From assembly GCA_963922535.1 (NCBI GenBank), contig CAWUIN010000001.1, positions 35,151 to 99,150 of the forward strand: a stretch of DNA of 64,000 nt. The letters run 5' to 3'. Positions 25,543 through 34,240 of the stretch are shown here, piece after piece (the stretch's first letter is position 1; every line of letters begins with the position of its first letter). The DNA comes from Tectiglobus sp963922535 (GTDB taxonomy: Bacteria; Pseudomonadota; Alphaproteobacteria; Rhizobiales; Hyphomicrobiaceae). The translations under genes were made by a program, and so were the position numbers. The notes beneath the pieces were generated by a model. That model saw nothing but the letters and a program-made list of their open reading frames with translations. It was not told where the DNA came from and did no database searches.

Positions 25543-26481
25543 TCAGTTATCACCACGCAGGGCTGGCGCCGGCGTTCCCGTGCCAGGCAGCGACCAGAGC
25601 ACCTTTGCATCCGCGTCGCCCCCCATAAAAGTATTTGGGAACGTGCCGCCCCAGCGCTCAACCTTCTTGTATTCCACAACCAGCGGATGTTTGGCCAGCG
25701 CCTCCCCCATAATCCGGATAGCCTCTGCCTGAGCCTGGCCCTGCACCTTGATTTCATAAGCCTTGCCATCGGCCATTGCTTTGTCTGCATCGCGTTGCGC
25801 TTCAGCCTTCTGGGTGATTTGCGTGCTCGTCAGACGCTGGCGTTCGAGAACGAACTTTTCCGTCTCCGCCTGTTCGCGGGCAACCTGCTTGGCTCTGATG
25901 GCCTGGGTATATTCCGGCGGAAAACCGATATCAACAATGGAAAATCCAGTCACCTCGATTGCCTTCGGCATACGAGACACAAATTCCTTTTGCGAAAGAT
26001 CACGATACTCAGAACGCTTTCTGAGGAGATCATTGACAGTGTAGCCGCTGGTTACTCCCTTCACCGCATCATTGAGCCTTGGACGGATAATCCGGGCTTC
26101 AAATTGCTCCAGAGAGCCGAATTGAATGTAGAGATCCATCACCTCGTTATGCTTAACCAGCCAGTTGACGGTGACAGCAACCGGAATCTCCAGGGGATCC
26201 TGCGAGGCGGCTTCAAGTTGCATTTCAAACGCACGTTCGCGAACCTCCATTTCTTCAACAATGTCTGCATAAGGGATTTTAACATGCAAGCCGGGATCAA
26301 CAACGTCAATAACGTTGCCAAACCTTTTGACAATGCCGACGTGTCCAGCCTCAATACGGTAAATACCCATCCAGATTATCGCTAATACGACGAGCAGAAT
26401 AACGCCGCCAATGCCCGAAAGCGCACCCAAGGACGGAAGCTGCGACAATGAAAAATTGGAATTCGGCAAACGCGTGTTCAT
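25543..26481 (-). CDS. SPFH/prohibitin-family membrane protein
   Basis: 312 residues. One N-terminal membrane helix (GGVILLVVLAIIWMGIYRI) is followed by the SPFH domain (AGHVGIVKRFGNVIDVVDPGLHVKIPY; the TGFSIVDIGFPPEYTQAI segment ends it) and a long charged coiled coil (AREQAETEKFVLERQRLTS). HflK/HflC, prohibitin and stomatin relatives form membrane microdomain cages, often regulating FtsH. No NfeD or second SPFH gene adjoins, so it is probably a prohibitin-like single protein. Confidence 0.92.
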   Translation of the reverse strand: MNTRLPNSNFSLSQLPSLGALSGIGGVILLVVLAIIWMGIYRIEAGHVGIVKRFGNVIDVVDPGLHVKIPYADIVEEMEVRERAFEMQLEAASQDPLEIPVAVTVNWLVKHNEVMDLYIQFGSLEQFEARIIRPRLNDAVKGVTSGYTVNDLLRKRSEYRDLSQKEFVSRMPKAIEVTGFSIVDIGFPPEYTQAIRAKQVAREQAETEKFVLERQRLTSTQITQKAEAQRDADKAMADGKAYEIKVQGQAQAEAIRIMGEALAKHPLVVEYKKVERWGGTFPNTFMGGDADAKVLWSLPGTGTPAPALRGDN

Positions 26482-26651
26482 AACCTAGCCCTCCACAGGC
26501 CGATAGCGGACTGTTGACATTGATAATATTGATGTTAATGGGCATAAAGAGCGCTACAGTCAACAAGATCAACCGGATAAGAAGGAAAAAGCTTAAATTC
26601 TGCTTTCCGCTTCGCCCACACAAAGACACATGGCTCAACAAATCCCGCGGT

Positions 26652-27545
26652 TTATCGCTGTGTCTGGCCTGTTTCCCAGCCAATCATGGCGCGTTTACGA
26701 GTCAATCCCCAATGATAGCCGCCAAGCGAGCCATCGGCACGCAGCACACGGTGGCATGGCACAACAAATGAAATGGGATTACGCCCCACCGCCGAACCAA
26801 CGGCGCGTACTGCTTTTGGTCTCCCGATGTGACTGGCGATGTCGGTATAACTTACGGCGCGGCCCATCGGAATTTTCAGCAAAGCCTCCCACACGCGCAC
26901 TTCGAAATCTGTACCGATCAGAACAAGGCGTACAGGCTGTTCCGGAGTATGTACTGCGGCATCGAAAATACGCCGCAGCAATGGTGCCGTCTTGTGCGGA
27001 GCCTCGGCAAAGGTGGCCCTTGGCCAGCGCTGCATCATGTCTGCCAGGGCAGCCTTGTGGCTCTGGCTAATGTCGTCATTAACGAACGCAAGACCGGCAA
27101 CACCACGATCTGTTGCAATGAGCAAGGCATCGCCGAACGGTGATGGGTGGAAACCATAAACCATGGCGAGGCCGGCGCCGCGCCGTTTGTACTCGCCCGG
27201 CGTCATCGCCTCGTGGGCAACAAACAGATCGTGCAGGCGCCCACTCCCGGAAAGACCGACATCATAGGCACAATTCAGGACACTCGAAGAGCCTGTAAGC
27301 AGAGTGCGGGCATGATCCAGCGTGATGGCCTGCAGGAATTCCTTCGGACTCAGGCCACACCAGCGCTTGAACAATTTCTGACAATGGGCGGCGCTCATCT
27401 GCAAATGGGCTGCAAGCGCCTCAAGGTCAGGCTGGCTTGTCCAATTTTCGGTTAAAAAAACGATCGCTTTGCGCACTGTATCATAATCACGATCATCTTT
27501 GCCGGTTTGATTACGCGTCAGCTGTATCTCGGGGGCCTGCAGCAT
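26652..27545 (-). CDS. AraC-type regulator fused to O6-methylguanine-DNA methyltransferase (Ada-like, no N-domain)
   Basis: About 297 residues from the ATG at 27545. The N-terminal AraC helix-turn-helix pair reaches to about residue 115 (LEALAAHLQMSAAHCQKLFKRWCGLSPKEF). A methyltransferase ferredoxin-like domain and the C-terminal active-site domain follow, with VVPCHRVLRADGSLGGYHWG, the PCHR cysteine that accepts the methyl group irreversibly. The zinc-binding phosphotriester domain of E. coli Ada is absent; such two-domain forms are common in alphaproteobacteria. It repairs O6-alkylguanine and may activate its own or other genes. Confidence 0.94.
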   Translation of the reverse strand: MLQAPEIQLTRNQTGKDDRDYDTVRKAIVFLTENWTSQPDLEALAAHLQMSAAHCQKLFKRWCGLSPKEFLQAITLDHARTLLTGSSSVLNCAYDVGLSGSGRLHDLFVAHEAMTPGEYKRRGAGLAMVYGFHPSPFGDALLIATDRGVAGLAFVNDDISQSHKAALADMMQRWPRATFAEAPHKTAPLLRRIFDAAVHTPEQPVRLVLIGTDFEVRVWEALLKIPMGRAVSYTDIASHIGRPKAVRAVGSAVGRNPISFVVPCHRVLRADGSLGGYHWGLTRKRAMIGWETGQTQR

Positions 27546-27602
27546 CGCTGGTGCTCCGTATGGTTGCGCATTGGCGCATAATCTAAGCGCGTGCACGCGC
27601 AA

Positions 27603-27966
27603 GAGCGACCCGAAACTTGTCGCCAGTACAGATTGTTTGCCAGTGCAGATTGTTTGAATGGGGTGGGCTTCCCGCGTTATTGAGCCGGCAGCCGAGTGGC
27701 CTGTATCAGGTCGAAGCCCTGAGAACCGGTCGTAATCGGCCGAACCTGAGGCTATTCACCAGCCATATAACAACAGATACTGGTAACAATAGATACTGGC
27801 GCTTCGCCTGCCAGCGTTGTGCGGAACAGACGAAATGACGCCAAAAGGTTGCAGGTAAAATCTTATAAATTCGCGCCTGTCTGGCTTATCATGCAATTTA
27901 ATTTTGGATTCTGGATGTTCCACCGTCCGGAGCAATGCCATCTCATCTTGCAGGACAACGTGCACG
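27603..27966. other. Intergenic region with a 17-bp tandem repeat and a possible diverged R3 copy
   Basis: At 27623-27656 a 17-bp unit occurs twice in tandem with one mismatch (CCAGT[A/G]CAGATTGTTTG). On the minus strand of about 27670-27770 the end GGCTCAATAACG and the readable frame GFDLIQATRLPAQ-stop vaguely resemble the R3 terminus, but the match is too weak to call. No gene seen. Confidence 0.45.
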
Positions 27967-28617
27967 CTAGGCATCGCCAGAGCGCTGATCCTCGTCAGCA
28001 ATTTCATACTGCTTCAAGATGCCAATTTGCGATAAAGCAAACGCCATGGTGATCGGCATGACTCCCCAAAGTTTGAAGCTGATCCAGAAGTCAGTCGAGA
28101 ATGTGCGCCACACAAACTCATTCAGAATTGCCAGAAATACAAAAAAGCAAGCCCAACGGAATGTGAGCAAGCGCCAGCCTTCATCGCGCAGCCTGTAGAT
28201 CTCGCCAAGCAGATATTTTATCAGCGAATGGCCCATAAACAGGCCGCCAAACAAGATTGCCGCAAACATGAGATTGACAATTGTGGGCTTGATTTTAATG
28301 AACAGCTCTTCCTGGAAGACAAGCGTCAGAGCGCCGAACAACAAGATAAAAACGCCTGAGACGAGCGGCATAACCGGAACACGGCCAAACAGGATGCGCG
28401 ATGCAAGAAGCGCGATAGTTGTAGCAACCATGAAAATGCCCGTTGCCCAAAAAATATCTGCATAGACATTGGCAATAAAAAACACAATCACAGGACCGGT
28501 CTCGACCGCCAGCTTCAAAAGCTGTGTTTTATCAATCTCCGGCTCTGTCTGAGCTGGCTGTGTTTCAGATTCTGTGTGAGATTTTTCCATGCCGCTCCTG
28601 CTGCCTCGTTTTGCCAT
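27967..28617 (-). CDS. yciB: Inner-membrane protein YciB / septation protein A
   Basis: 216 residues, with a charged N-terminal tail, then five hydrophobic segments (PVIVFFIANVYADIFWATGI, VVPVMPLVSGVFILLFGALTL-like, LMFAAILFGGLFMGHSLIKYL, ACFFVFLAILNEFVWR, WISFKLWGVMPITMAFAL). The motif TF.ICPTIVN-like KIKPTIVNLMFA and the LNEFVWR...WVFKLWG pattern identify the YciB/IspZ family, needed for normal septation and envelope synthesis. A second, diverged copy sits immediately upstream at 28673. Confidence 0.93.
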   Translation of the reverse strand: MAKRGSRSGMEKSHTESETQPAQTEPEIDKTQLLKLAVETGPVIVFFIANVYADIFWATGIFMVATTIALLASRILFGRVPVMPLVSGVFILLFGALTLVFQEELFIKIKPTIVNLMFAAILFGGLFMGHSLIKYLLGEIYRLRDEGWRLLTFRWACFFVFLAILNEFVWRTFSTDFWISFKLWGVMPITMAFALSQIGILKQYEIADEDQRSGDA

Positions 28618-28672
28618 GATAACTTAACATGACAGTCTGAATGTGTATCCGCCTGCAATGCCGAATTAATTT

Positions 28673-29317
28673 CTACTCGGCAGCCTGACCTGCTGCGCCC
28701 TTCGTTGGATCGATTGTATAGTTTTGCAACATCCGTGTCATCATGAAAGCATAAATGCCCGACACCGGCATCACGATAACGACCTTGAACATCACCCAGA
28801 CATTCAAACCGTCAGTACTCCACCCAAACAAGTCGAATTTCTGTTCTGGCGGGAAACCAATACGTATAGCTTCATTGGCAATCGCAAGCAGCATAAAAAG
28901 GATTATAAAACTGCGGGTAAATTTATACCATCCCTCGGATGTGTAATGGAACGTCTTCTCAAACGTATATTTGAAAAAATTCTTCCCCATTGCGAGCCCT
29001 GCGACCAGAAATAAAGCGAATACCGCGTTAAATAACGTGACCTTTAACTGAACCCACATCGGATCGTTTGTGTGAAGCGAAATTGCCGAGAAAATCAGCG
29101 TAATGCCACCGGCGATCAGGGCAAACATTGGCAGGCGATGCAGAACAATCTGCATAACAACAAAAGATATTAACGTTGTAACAATTAATGACCAGATACC
29201 AGCAGTGACCCCGAACACCGCATTGATAACAAACAAAGTTGCGAGCGGGCCAAATTCACTCATAAGGTTGACTGTCTGCTCTGCATTGAACGGATATTTG
29301 TTTAGTATAGACTTCAT
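28673..29317 (-). CDS. Second YciB-family paralogue (diverged)
   Basis: About 214 residues from the ATG at 29317; a TTG ten codons upstream also opens the frame. It has the same topology as the next gene: NLMSEFGPLATLFVINAVFG, MFALIAGGITLIFSAISLHT, VTLFNAVFALFLVAGLAMGK (matching PTIVNLMFAAILFGGLFMGH), IILFMLLAIANEAIRIGFP (matching FLAILNEFVWRTFS), and WVMFKVVIVMPVSGIYAFMM. Key family residues such as the NE of the LNE motif are kept. Most relatives have one yciB here. A palindrome CCAAGAA-A-TTCTTGG at 29351-29365 lies just upstream, close to the end of R3 copy C. Confidence 0.85.
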   Translation of the reverse strand: MKSILNKYPFNAEQTVNLMSEFGPLATLFVINAVFGVTAGIWSLIVTTLISFVVMQIVLHRLPMFALIAGGITLIFSAISLHTNDPMWVQLKVTLFNAVFALFLVAGLAMGKNFFKYTFEKTFHYTSEGWYKFTRSFIILFMLLAIANEAIRIGFPPEQKFDLFGWSTDGLNVWVMFKVVIVMPVSGIYAFMMTRMLQNYTIDPTKGAAGQAAE

Positions 29318-29383
29318 GCCAGTTCCATCTTTTAAATTTTCAATCAATATCCAAGAAATTCTTGGCTAGATTTAGAGCTTGTT

Positions 29384-29515
29384 GTTAATTGAGCCATACG
29401 AAGGCCGGTCTGGCGAATGTGTTGCCAGTTCCATAAGCGAAGAGGCCAGGATATGCCTTGAGCATATTCGAGTATGAACGACGCAGAAATGGGCCGCTTT
29501 CGCCAGACCGGCGCC
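29384..29515 (-). repeat. R3 repeat, copy C (minus strand)
   Basis: On the minus strand this reads CGAATATGCTCAAGGCATAT, then GCTTATGGAACTGGCAACAC, ATTCGCCAGACCGGCCTTCG and ends TATGGCTCAATTAAC. It aligns with copies A, B and D, and the terminal frame reads AYGTGNTFARPAFVWLN-stop. It lies between ftsY and the second yciB. The 5' part also contains GGTCTGGCGAAAGCGGCCC, similar to the extended part of copies B and D. Confidence 0.8.
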
Positions 29516-29547
29516 CGTGTGAAGCGACTGACAACAAGCCCTGGAAC

Positions 29548-30624
29548 TCACGATTGCAACGCAATGGCACGGGCAAATTCTTTTGCATCAAAAGACGCCA
29601 GATCCTCCACACCCTCACCGACACCGATCGCATGCACCGGCAGGCCATACTTGGCTGCGATGGCAACCAAAATACCGCCCCGCGCCGTACCGTCCAACTT
29701 CGTCATGACCAGGCCTGTGACACCGGCACGTTCCTGGAACACCTCGACCTGACTTAACGCATTCTGGCCGGTTGTCGCATCGAGAACCAGCAGCACATCG
29801 TGCGGCGCAGTTGCATCGACCTTGCGCATCACACGTATGACCTTTTCAAGCTCATCCATAAGACCTGCCTTGTTCTGCAGGCGGCCGGCGGTGTCCATCA
29901 TAACGATATCGACATCTTCCGCCTTGGCTTTGGTCAGAGCATCAAAACCAAGGCCGGCAGCATCCGAGCCAACGTCGCGATGCATCACCTCACATCCGGT
30001 CCGCTCGCCCCATACTTGGAGTTGCTGGATTGCCGCTGCGCGAAACGTGTCGCCGGCAACCATCATAACTTTTTTACCATCTGCCTGATATTTGGCTGCC
30101 AGCTTGCCAATCGTCGTTGTTTTACCCGTGCCGTTCACGCCGACCATGAGGAGCACATGCGGTTTATTGGCCGCTTGAATGGTCAGGCCCCGGGCGACAG
30201 GCGCAAGAACCTTTTCGACTTCGCTGGCCAGGATTTCACGCACCTCCTCGGGCGCAATGCTCTTATCGTAGCGCTCCGATGACAGGCGCGCGGTAATGCG
30301 CATTGCCGTATCGACGCCAAGATCGGCCTGGATCAACATATCTTCAAGATCCTCGATACTCTCGGCATCAAGCTTGCGCTTCGTAAAAACGCTGGTAATA
30401 CCTTCCGCCAGCCGCGTCGATGTCTTCGAGAGGCCGGATGTCAATCTGCCAAACCAGCGTTGGCCAGACTTTGCAAGTTCGGCTAAAGCGTCATCTTGTT
30501 GCTTATCTTCCTGTTGAAGACTGGTGGAAGGCGTTTTCTCGGGCTCGGAGGAGACAGCCTCATCTGATGTGGGATTTTCGCGCCCAAAAAGACGGCCAAA
30601 CACGCTGTTTTTCTGGTCGCTCAT
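29548..30624 (-). CDS. ftsY: Signal recognition particle receptor FtsY
   Basis: 358 residues. A short acidic A-region (about 1-55) precedes the NG domain. GTPase motifs: MVGVNGTGKTTTIGKLA, MMVAGDTFRAAAIQQL, VDIVMMDTAGRLQ, TKLDGTARGG and the closing GVGEGVEDLASFDAKEFA. It receives ribosome-SRP complexes at the inner membrane for co-translational insertion. The start overlaps the mtaB stop as ATGA. It is followed downstream by R3 copy C and the two yciB genes. Confidence 0.97.
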   Translation of the reverse strand: MSDQKNSVFGRLFGRENPTSDEAVSSEPEKTPSTSLQQEDKQQDDALAELAKSGQRWFGRLTSGLSKTSTRLAEGITSVFTKRKLDAESIEDLEDMLIQADLGVDTAMRITARLSSERYDKSIAPEEVREILASEVEKVLAPVARGLTIQAANKPHVLLMVGVNGTGKTTTIGKLAAKYQADGKKVMMVAGDTFRAAAIQQLQVWGERTGCEVMHRDVGSDAAGLGFDALTKAKAEDVDIVMMDTAGRLQNKAGLMDELEKVIRVMRKVDATAPHDVLLVLDATTGQNALSQVEVFQERAGVTGLVMTKLDGTARGGILVAIAAKYGLPVHAIGVGEGVEDLASFDAKEFARAIALQS

Positions 30625-31928
30625 ACAGCTGGCTCCGCAAACAGACGCTTCTCGTCATGCCCGACGATCTTCATGGTCATAATCGTGCCCGGATCAAGTT
30701 CACCGTCATGAGTTGAGATTTTAACCTCGGCAAATTGCGGCGTACGGCCAACGTCGTTACGCTCCACCATCACTTCGAGCTCCCTACCCTTTTGAGAGTC
30801 CAAAAATGCCGTCAGTTTGACGGCTGCCTTCTCACGCAAGCGCGCAGCGCGCGCCCTTACCGTGCGGCGTTCCACCTGCGGCATACGGGCGGCAGGCGTT
30901 CCTGGACGCGATGAAAAAGGAAATACATGTAAAAAAGTCAGATCGCATGCATCGACGATGTCGAGCGTCGCTGAAAACATGCCCTCCGTTTCTGTCGGAA
31001 AGCCGGCGATAAGATCGGCCCCAAACACAATGTCAGGGCGCAGCCGGCGCGCCTGTCTGCAAAATTCAATGGCGTCCGCGCGCAAATGCCGCCGCTTCAT
31101 GCGCTTGAGTGTCAGGTCATGGCCGGCCTGCATGGATAAGTGCAAATGCGGCATCAGACGTGCCTCGTTGGCCAGGCAGTCAAGTAACGCGGGATCAGCT
31201 TCGATATGATCGATCGATGAAAGACGCAAGCGTGCCAATTCCGGAACATGGCGCAGAATCTGGCGAACAAGCCGACCGAGGCTCGGCGTCCCTGGCAGAT
31301 CTCCGCCGTAAGAGGTGATGTCAACCCCTGTCAAGACTACTTCGTGATGGCCTGCCTCGACCAGCCGGCGGATCCGATTGACCACCTCACCGGCCGGCAC
31401 AGATCGCGATGGCCCGCGCCCGTATGGAATAACACAAAATGTGCACCGGTGGTCACAGCCATTCTGGATCTGCATATAGGCCCGGGCACGCGTAGCAAAA
31501 CCATCGACAAGATGACCCGCCGTTTCTTTAACACTCATAATGTCGTTGACCTGAACACGCTCGGTCTCCGCCTTTGCCAACGCGAGAAACGTTGCCGCCT
31601 TGAGCTTTTCTGCGTTGCCGATGACGTGGTCGACTTCCGGCATATCTGCAAACCTCTGCGGTTCGATCTGCGCCGCACAGCCTGTCACGATGATTTTTGC
31701 GCCAGGGGACTTGCGACGGTGACGCCGGATGGCCTGCGCAGCCTGGCGCACGGCCTCACTGGTTACAGCGCAGGTATTTATAATCAGGGTATCCACACCC
31801 AAACCGGCGTTTGCCGCGTGGTTGCGCATCACCTCTGATTCATAAGCGTTGAGACGGCAACCGAGCGTCATAATCTCGGGCGCCTCACCCTCACCAGAAC
31901 CGGCCGGTATTTTGTCATATTCTGCCAC
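30621..31928 (-). CDS. mtaB: tRNA (t6A37)-methylthiotransferase MtaB
   Basis: About 435 residues from a GTG at 31928, which follows a GAGGTG ribosome-binding site; a TTG at 31940 is an alternative. It is a radical-SAM MiaB-family enzyme: the UPF0004 domain begins MTLGCRLNAYESEVM, the first cluster ligands include NTCAVT and TGCAAQ, the radical-SAM motif is CDHRCTFCVIPYGRG, and a TRAM domain ends the protein. The GCRLNAYES and CDHRC patterns place it with MtaB rather than MiaB or RimO. It thiolates ms2t6A in tRNAs. It overlaps dapF and ftsY. Confidence 0.96.
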   Translation of the reverse strand: MAEYDKIPAGSGEGEAPEIMTLGCRLNAYESEVMRNHAANAGLGVDTLIINTCAVTSEAVRQAAQAIRRHRRKSPGAKIIVTGCAAQIEPQRFADMPEVDHVIGNAEKLKAATFLALAKAETERVQVNDIMSVKETAGHLVDGFATRARAYMQIQNGCDHRCTFCVIPYGRGPSRSVPAGEVVNRIRRLVEAGHHEVVLTGVDITSYGGDLPGTPSLGRLVRQILRHVPELARLRLSSIDHIEADPALLDCLANEARLMPHLHLSMQAGHDLTLKRMKRRHLRADAIEFCRQARRLRPDIVFGADLIAGFPTETEGMFSATLDIVDACDLTFLHVFPFSSRPGTPAARMPQVERRTVRARAARLREKAAVKLTAFLDSQKGRELEVMVERNDVGRTPQFAEVKISTHDGELDPGTIMTMKIVGHDEKRLFAEPAV

Positions 31929-31929
31929 G

Positions 31930-32805
31930 TTACACCTCAAACGTGAGTTCGCCCGCAGCTGAAACCGTGATCACTCCTTGATATTCCAGTTCCGCCGGAC
32001 CGGACATGAATATACCAGCGGCATCTGATGGCCACTCAATTGTCAATTCCCCACCCGGCACCGATACGCTCGCCTTGCGGTCCAGTCTGCCGGTTTTTAC
32101 GCCGCAGGCAAGAACCGCACAGGCCGCCGACCCACAAGCCTTAGTTAACCCAACGCCACGCTCCCACGTCCGCGTCAGAACATGATCCGGTTGTACGACA
32201 GCTGCCACAGTGATATTCGCCCGCTCCGGGAAAAGTGGATGATGTTCCAGCATCGGCCCGAATTTGTTGAGTGCCTGGTCGTTGATGTCTGCAACCCAGA
32301 AAACCGCGTGCGGATTACCAATATTGCATACCGACGGCGAGTGGAGCACCGGCGCGTCAATCGGCCCAACCTGCAGTTCGATCCGCGTTGTATCATGAAA
32401 TTCATCGCGCAGGGGTATTTCATCCCATCGAAATTTGGGCCGCCCCATATTGACGGTAATCTGGTCGTCGGCGCCAAAGCTGACATCCAGAATACCAGCC
32501 ACTGTTTCAAACCGCATCGGCTGCATAGCATCGCCGGCAATCCTGGCGACACACCGCATTCCATTCCCGCAGGCTTCTGCTTCCGAGCCATCGGTATTGT
32601 AAATCCTGACGAATGCCGCACTGTCGGGTGTGCGCGGCTGGTACAGAACCATCAATTGATCGAACGGCGTACGCGGATTTTCTGCGATGGCGCATATGTG
32701 CTGGCGGGATAACCTCATGGTATGATCGCGCACGTCTGCTACAACGATCTGATTTCCCAGGCCATTCATTTTAAAAATGGAAATGCCGTTTTCTCTACTC
32801 ATCAT
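31930..32805 (-). CDS. dapF: Diaminopimelate epimerase
   Basis: 291 residues. It converts LL- to meso-diaminopimelate for lysine and peptidoglycan. Active-site cysteines are in EACGNGMRCVA and TKACGSAACA. Other motifs are FKMNGLGNQIVV, IYNTDGSEA, NIGNPHAVFWV and TWERGVGLT. An ATG pair opens it. It leads the dapF-mtaB-ftsY operon by overlap; in relatives ffh lies upstream, but here a 614-bp gap with repeat R2 and a tRNA is found. Confidence 0.97.
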   Translation of the reverse strand: MMSRENGISIFKMNGLGNQIVVADVRDHTMRLSRQHICAIAENPRTPFDQLMVLYQPRTPDSAAFVRIYNTDGSEAEACGNGMRCVARIAGDAMQPMRFETVAGILDVSFGADDQITVNMGRPKFRWDEIPLRDEFHDTTRIELQVGPIDAPVLHSPSVCNIGNPHAVFWVADINDQALNKFGPMLEHHPLFPERANITVAAVVQPDHVLTRTWERGVGLTKACGSAACAVLACGVKTGRLDRKASVSVPGGELTIEWPSDAAGIFMSGPAELEYQGVITVSAAGELTFEV

Positions 32806-32973
32806 TCATTGGTCTTATTGGGCCAAATATCTTACAATGCAAAAAACGAAATAGCACAAATTTTATGCACTCGATACATAGTGCTTTGCATCTTACACCT
32901 GGACCGCAAAGTAATTTTGCGCAGAAAGTTACCCGATTTTCGCTGTGGGCAGCTCACAACAACCCTTCCAGCC

Positions 32974-33047
32974 TTAGGCCGTGTCATCAATTAGCACGCG
33001 AGAGCCAGCGGAGTCGGCTTTGCGCGGTAAATGATGACACGGCCTAA
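32974..33047. repeat. R2 inverted-repeat element, complete copy
   Basis: A 74-bp sequence begins TTAGGCCGTGTCATCAATTA and ends TAAATGATGACACGGCCTAA. The terminal arms of about 18 bp are inverted copies with few mismatches, and the ends are TTA/TAA. A second inner pair (GCGCGG / CACGCG) is visible. It is too short to code for anything, consistent with a non-autonomous insertion element. A truncated copy is at 63605. Confidence 0.88.
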
Positions 33048-33248
33048 TAATCAGAAAAAGTTAAACAGGCCAAGCAGGCTCAAAAAAGCGCGAAATCGCA
33101 ACGATGTCGCATGTCTCACATCTGACACCATGCCAATCTTCACCGCCCATGGGCCAGCCCCAGGCTTACAAGAAAAAGCAGAAAGAAATTTCAAATCGAG
33201 ACACGACCGTCTGCGTTTATAGCTTGATCTTACTGGCGAAAATGACTA

Positions 33249-33278
33249 TTGTCGAAATTTGTTGTGCATAGCTATAAT
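33249..33278 (+). promoter_or_regulatory. Candidate sigma70 promoter
   Basis: TTGTCG at 33249-33254 and a perfect TATAAT at 33273-33278, with an 18-bp spacer. It points toward the tRNA gene that starts 142 bp further on; the long leader is unusual for a tRNA, so it may serve another transcript. Confidence 0.45.
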
Positions 33279-33419
33279 CATGTATGCGACATCCGCACAT
33301 CCTTGAACCGTAAAAAGTTCAGATTGGAAATTCTGTCAACAGAACACTCCAATCCAGTCATATATGGGGTATTGTGGCGTGCATATACAGATATAGATCA
33401 TCACATTGCCTCCTGGCAG

Positions 33420-33496
33420 GGGCCCGTAGCTCAACTGGTTAGAGCCGGCGGCTCATAACCGCCTGGTTGGGGGTTCAAGTCCCTCCGGGCCTACCA
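33420..33496 (+). tRNA. tRNA with CAT anticodon (probably tRNA-Ile2, possibly elongator tRNA-Met)
   Basis: The cloverleaf has acceptor GGGCCCG paired with CGGGCCT, D-arm GCTCAACTGGTTAGAGC, anticodon stem GGCGG/CCGCC with loop CTCATAA, T-arm GGGGGTTCAAGTCCCTC, and an encoded ACCA end. Positions 4 and 5 are C-C paired to G-G, as in tRNAs recognised by the lysidine synthase TilS, which favours Ile2 over elongator Met. It is not an initiator, since the three G-C pairs of the anticodon stem are not arranged as GGG/CCC. Confidence 0.9.
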
Positions 33497-33517
33497 TTGC
33501 CTGCCTTGAAGCTAAAG

Positions 33518-34240
33518 TTAATTTCTTGCAGGCAGCTTGCAGCATGTTCGCAACCTCCTGAGCGCGTGACGGGCAATTATGTATAATATCTTGTAACCGG
33601 CCATCAGGCTGCCCTTGACGGTGCCGGACACCTTAGATTGGCCGATGCCACGGCGGTAGCGAGCGGGGACTTCATGGACGCGCAGGCCCTGCTCAATCGC
33701 TTTGATCTGCATCTCAACGGTCCAGCCGTAATTGCGGTCAGCCATGGAAAGCGCCTCTAGCGACGCCCAGCGGATAGCGCGAAACGGACCAAGATCGGTA
33801 TACCTTGTCCCCCAAAACACATGGATCAGGAATGTCGCCAGCCAATTGCCGAAACGCTGCTGCGGTGTCAGCGCGCCTGGCTCACGCGTGCCCATGGCGC
33901 GTGAACCGATCACCATATCTGCAGTGCCGGTGAGGATCGGCTCAACCAACAGGTGCATGTCTTCCGGGTAATCGCTACGGTCGCCATCAAGGAAGACAAC
34001 GACGTCGATATCTTCAAGCTGCCTGAGCGCTGCCAGGCAGGCGGCACCATAGCCGCGCTCTTCTTCGCGGACCACCACGGCACCGGCCCGGCGCGCAATT
34101 TCGTCGGTACCGTCCGTCGAGCCGTTATCGCCGACGACGATCTGGTCAACCCAGGTGGGAATGTCGCCGATCACCAGGGAGATGGCGCGGGCTTCGTTAA
34201 GCGCCGGAATTACCGCCCCTATACGTTCACCCGCGCGCAT
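33518..34240 (-). CDS. Family 2 glycosyltransferase (polyprenyl-phosphate sugar synthase type)
   Basis: 240 residues, GT-A fold: AVIPALNEARAISLVI, the nucleotide-sugar motif VGDNGSTDGT, and the metal-binding VVFLDGDRSDYPED, then DLGPFRAIRW and NYGWTVEMQIKA as in DPM1/DolP-mannose-like enzymes. No membrane helix is clear. It would transfer a sugar from a nucleotide donor to a lipid phosphate or to a glycan on the cytoplasmic face. It is the last gene of the four-gene operon and overlaps the upstream gene by 14 bp. Confidence 0.9.
   Translation of the reverse strand: MRAGERIGAVIPALNEARAISLVIGDIPTWVDQIVVGDNGSTDGTDEIARRAGAVVVREEERGYGAACLAALRQLEDIDVVVFLDGDRSDYPEDMHLLVEPILTGTADMVIGSRAMGTREPGALTPQQRFGNWLATFLIHVFWGTRYTDLGPFRAIRWASLEALSMADRNYGWTVEMQIKAIEQGLRVHEVPARYRRGIGQSKVSGTVKGSLMAGYKILYIIARHALRRLRTCCKLPARN

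Larger units (their letters stand above)
32806..33419. other. Intergenic region dapF/tRNA with R2 and a promoter candidate
   Basis: No supported gene. It contains a full R2 element (32974-33047) and a sigma70-like pair (33249-33278). In related genomes the ffh/rpsP/rimM/trmD/rplS genes lie near this end of dapF; none is present here. Confidence 0.6.

Noticed and set aside
25453..26385. A 310-codon open frame on the plus strand
   Set aside because: It lies antisense to the well-supported SPFH-family gene, has an atypical composition rich in H, C and W, and matches no family.
26652..27602. Ada-like gene as a truncated ada
   Set aside because: Lack of the N-terminal zinc domain is common for alphaproteobacterial AraC-methyltransferase proteins, so it is not evidence of damage.
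27670..27770. Fifth R3 copy
   Set aside because: Only the last few bases and the general shape of the frame agree; the alignment is too weak without a computed score.
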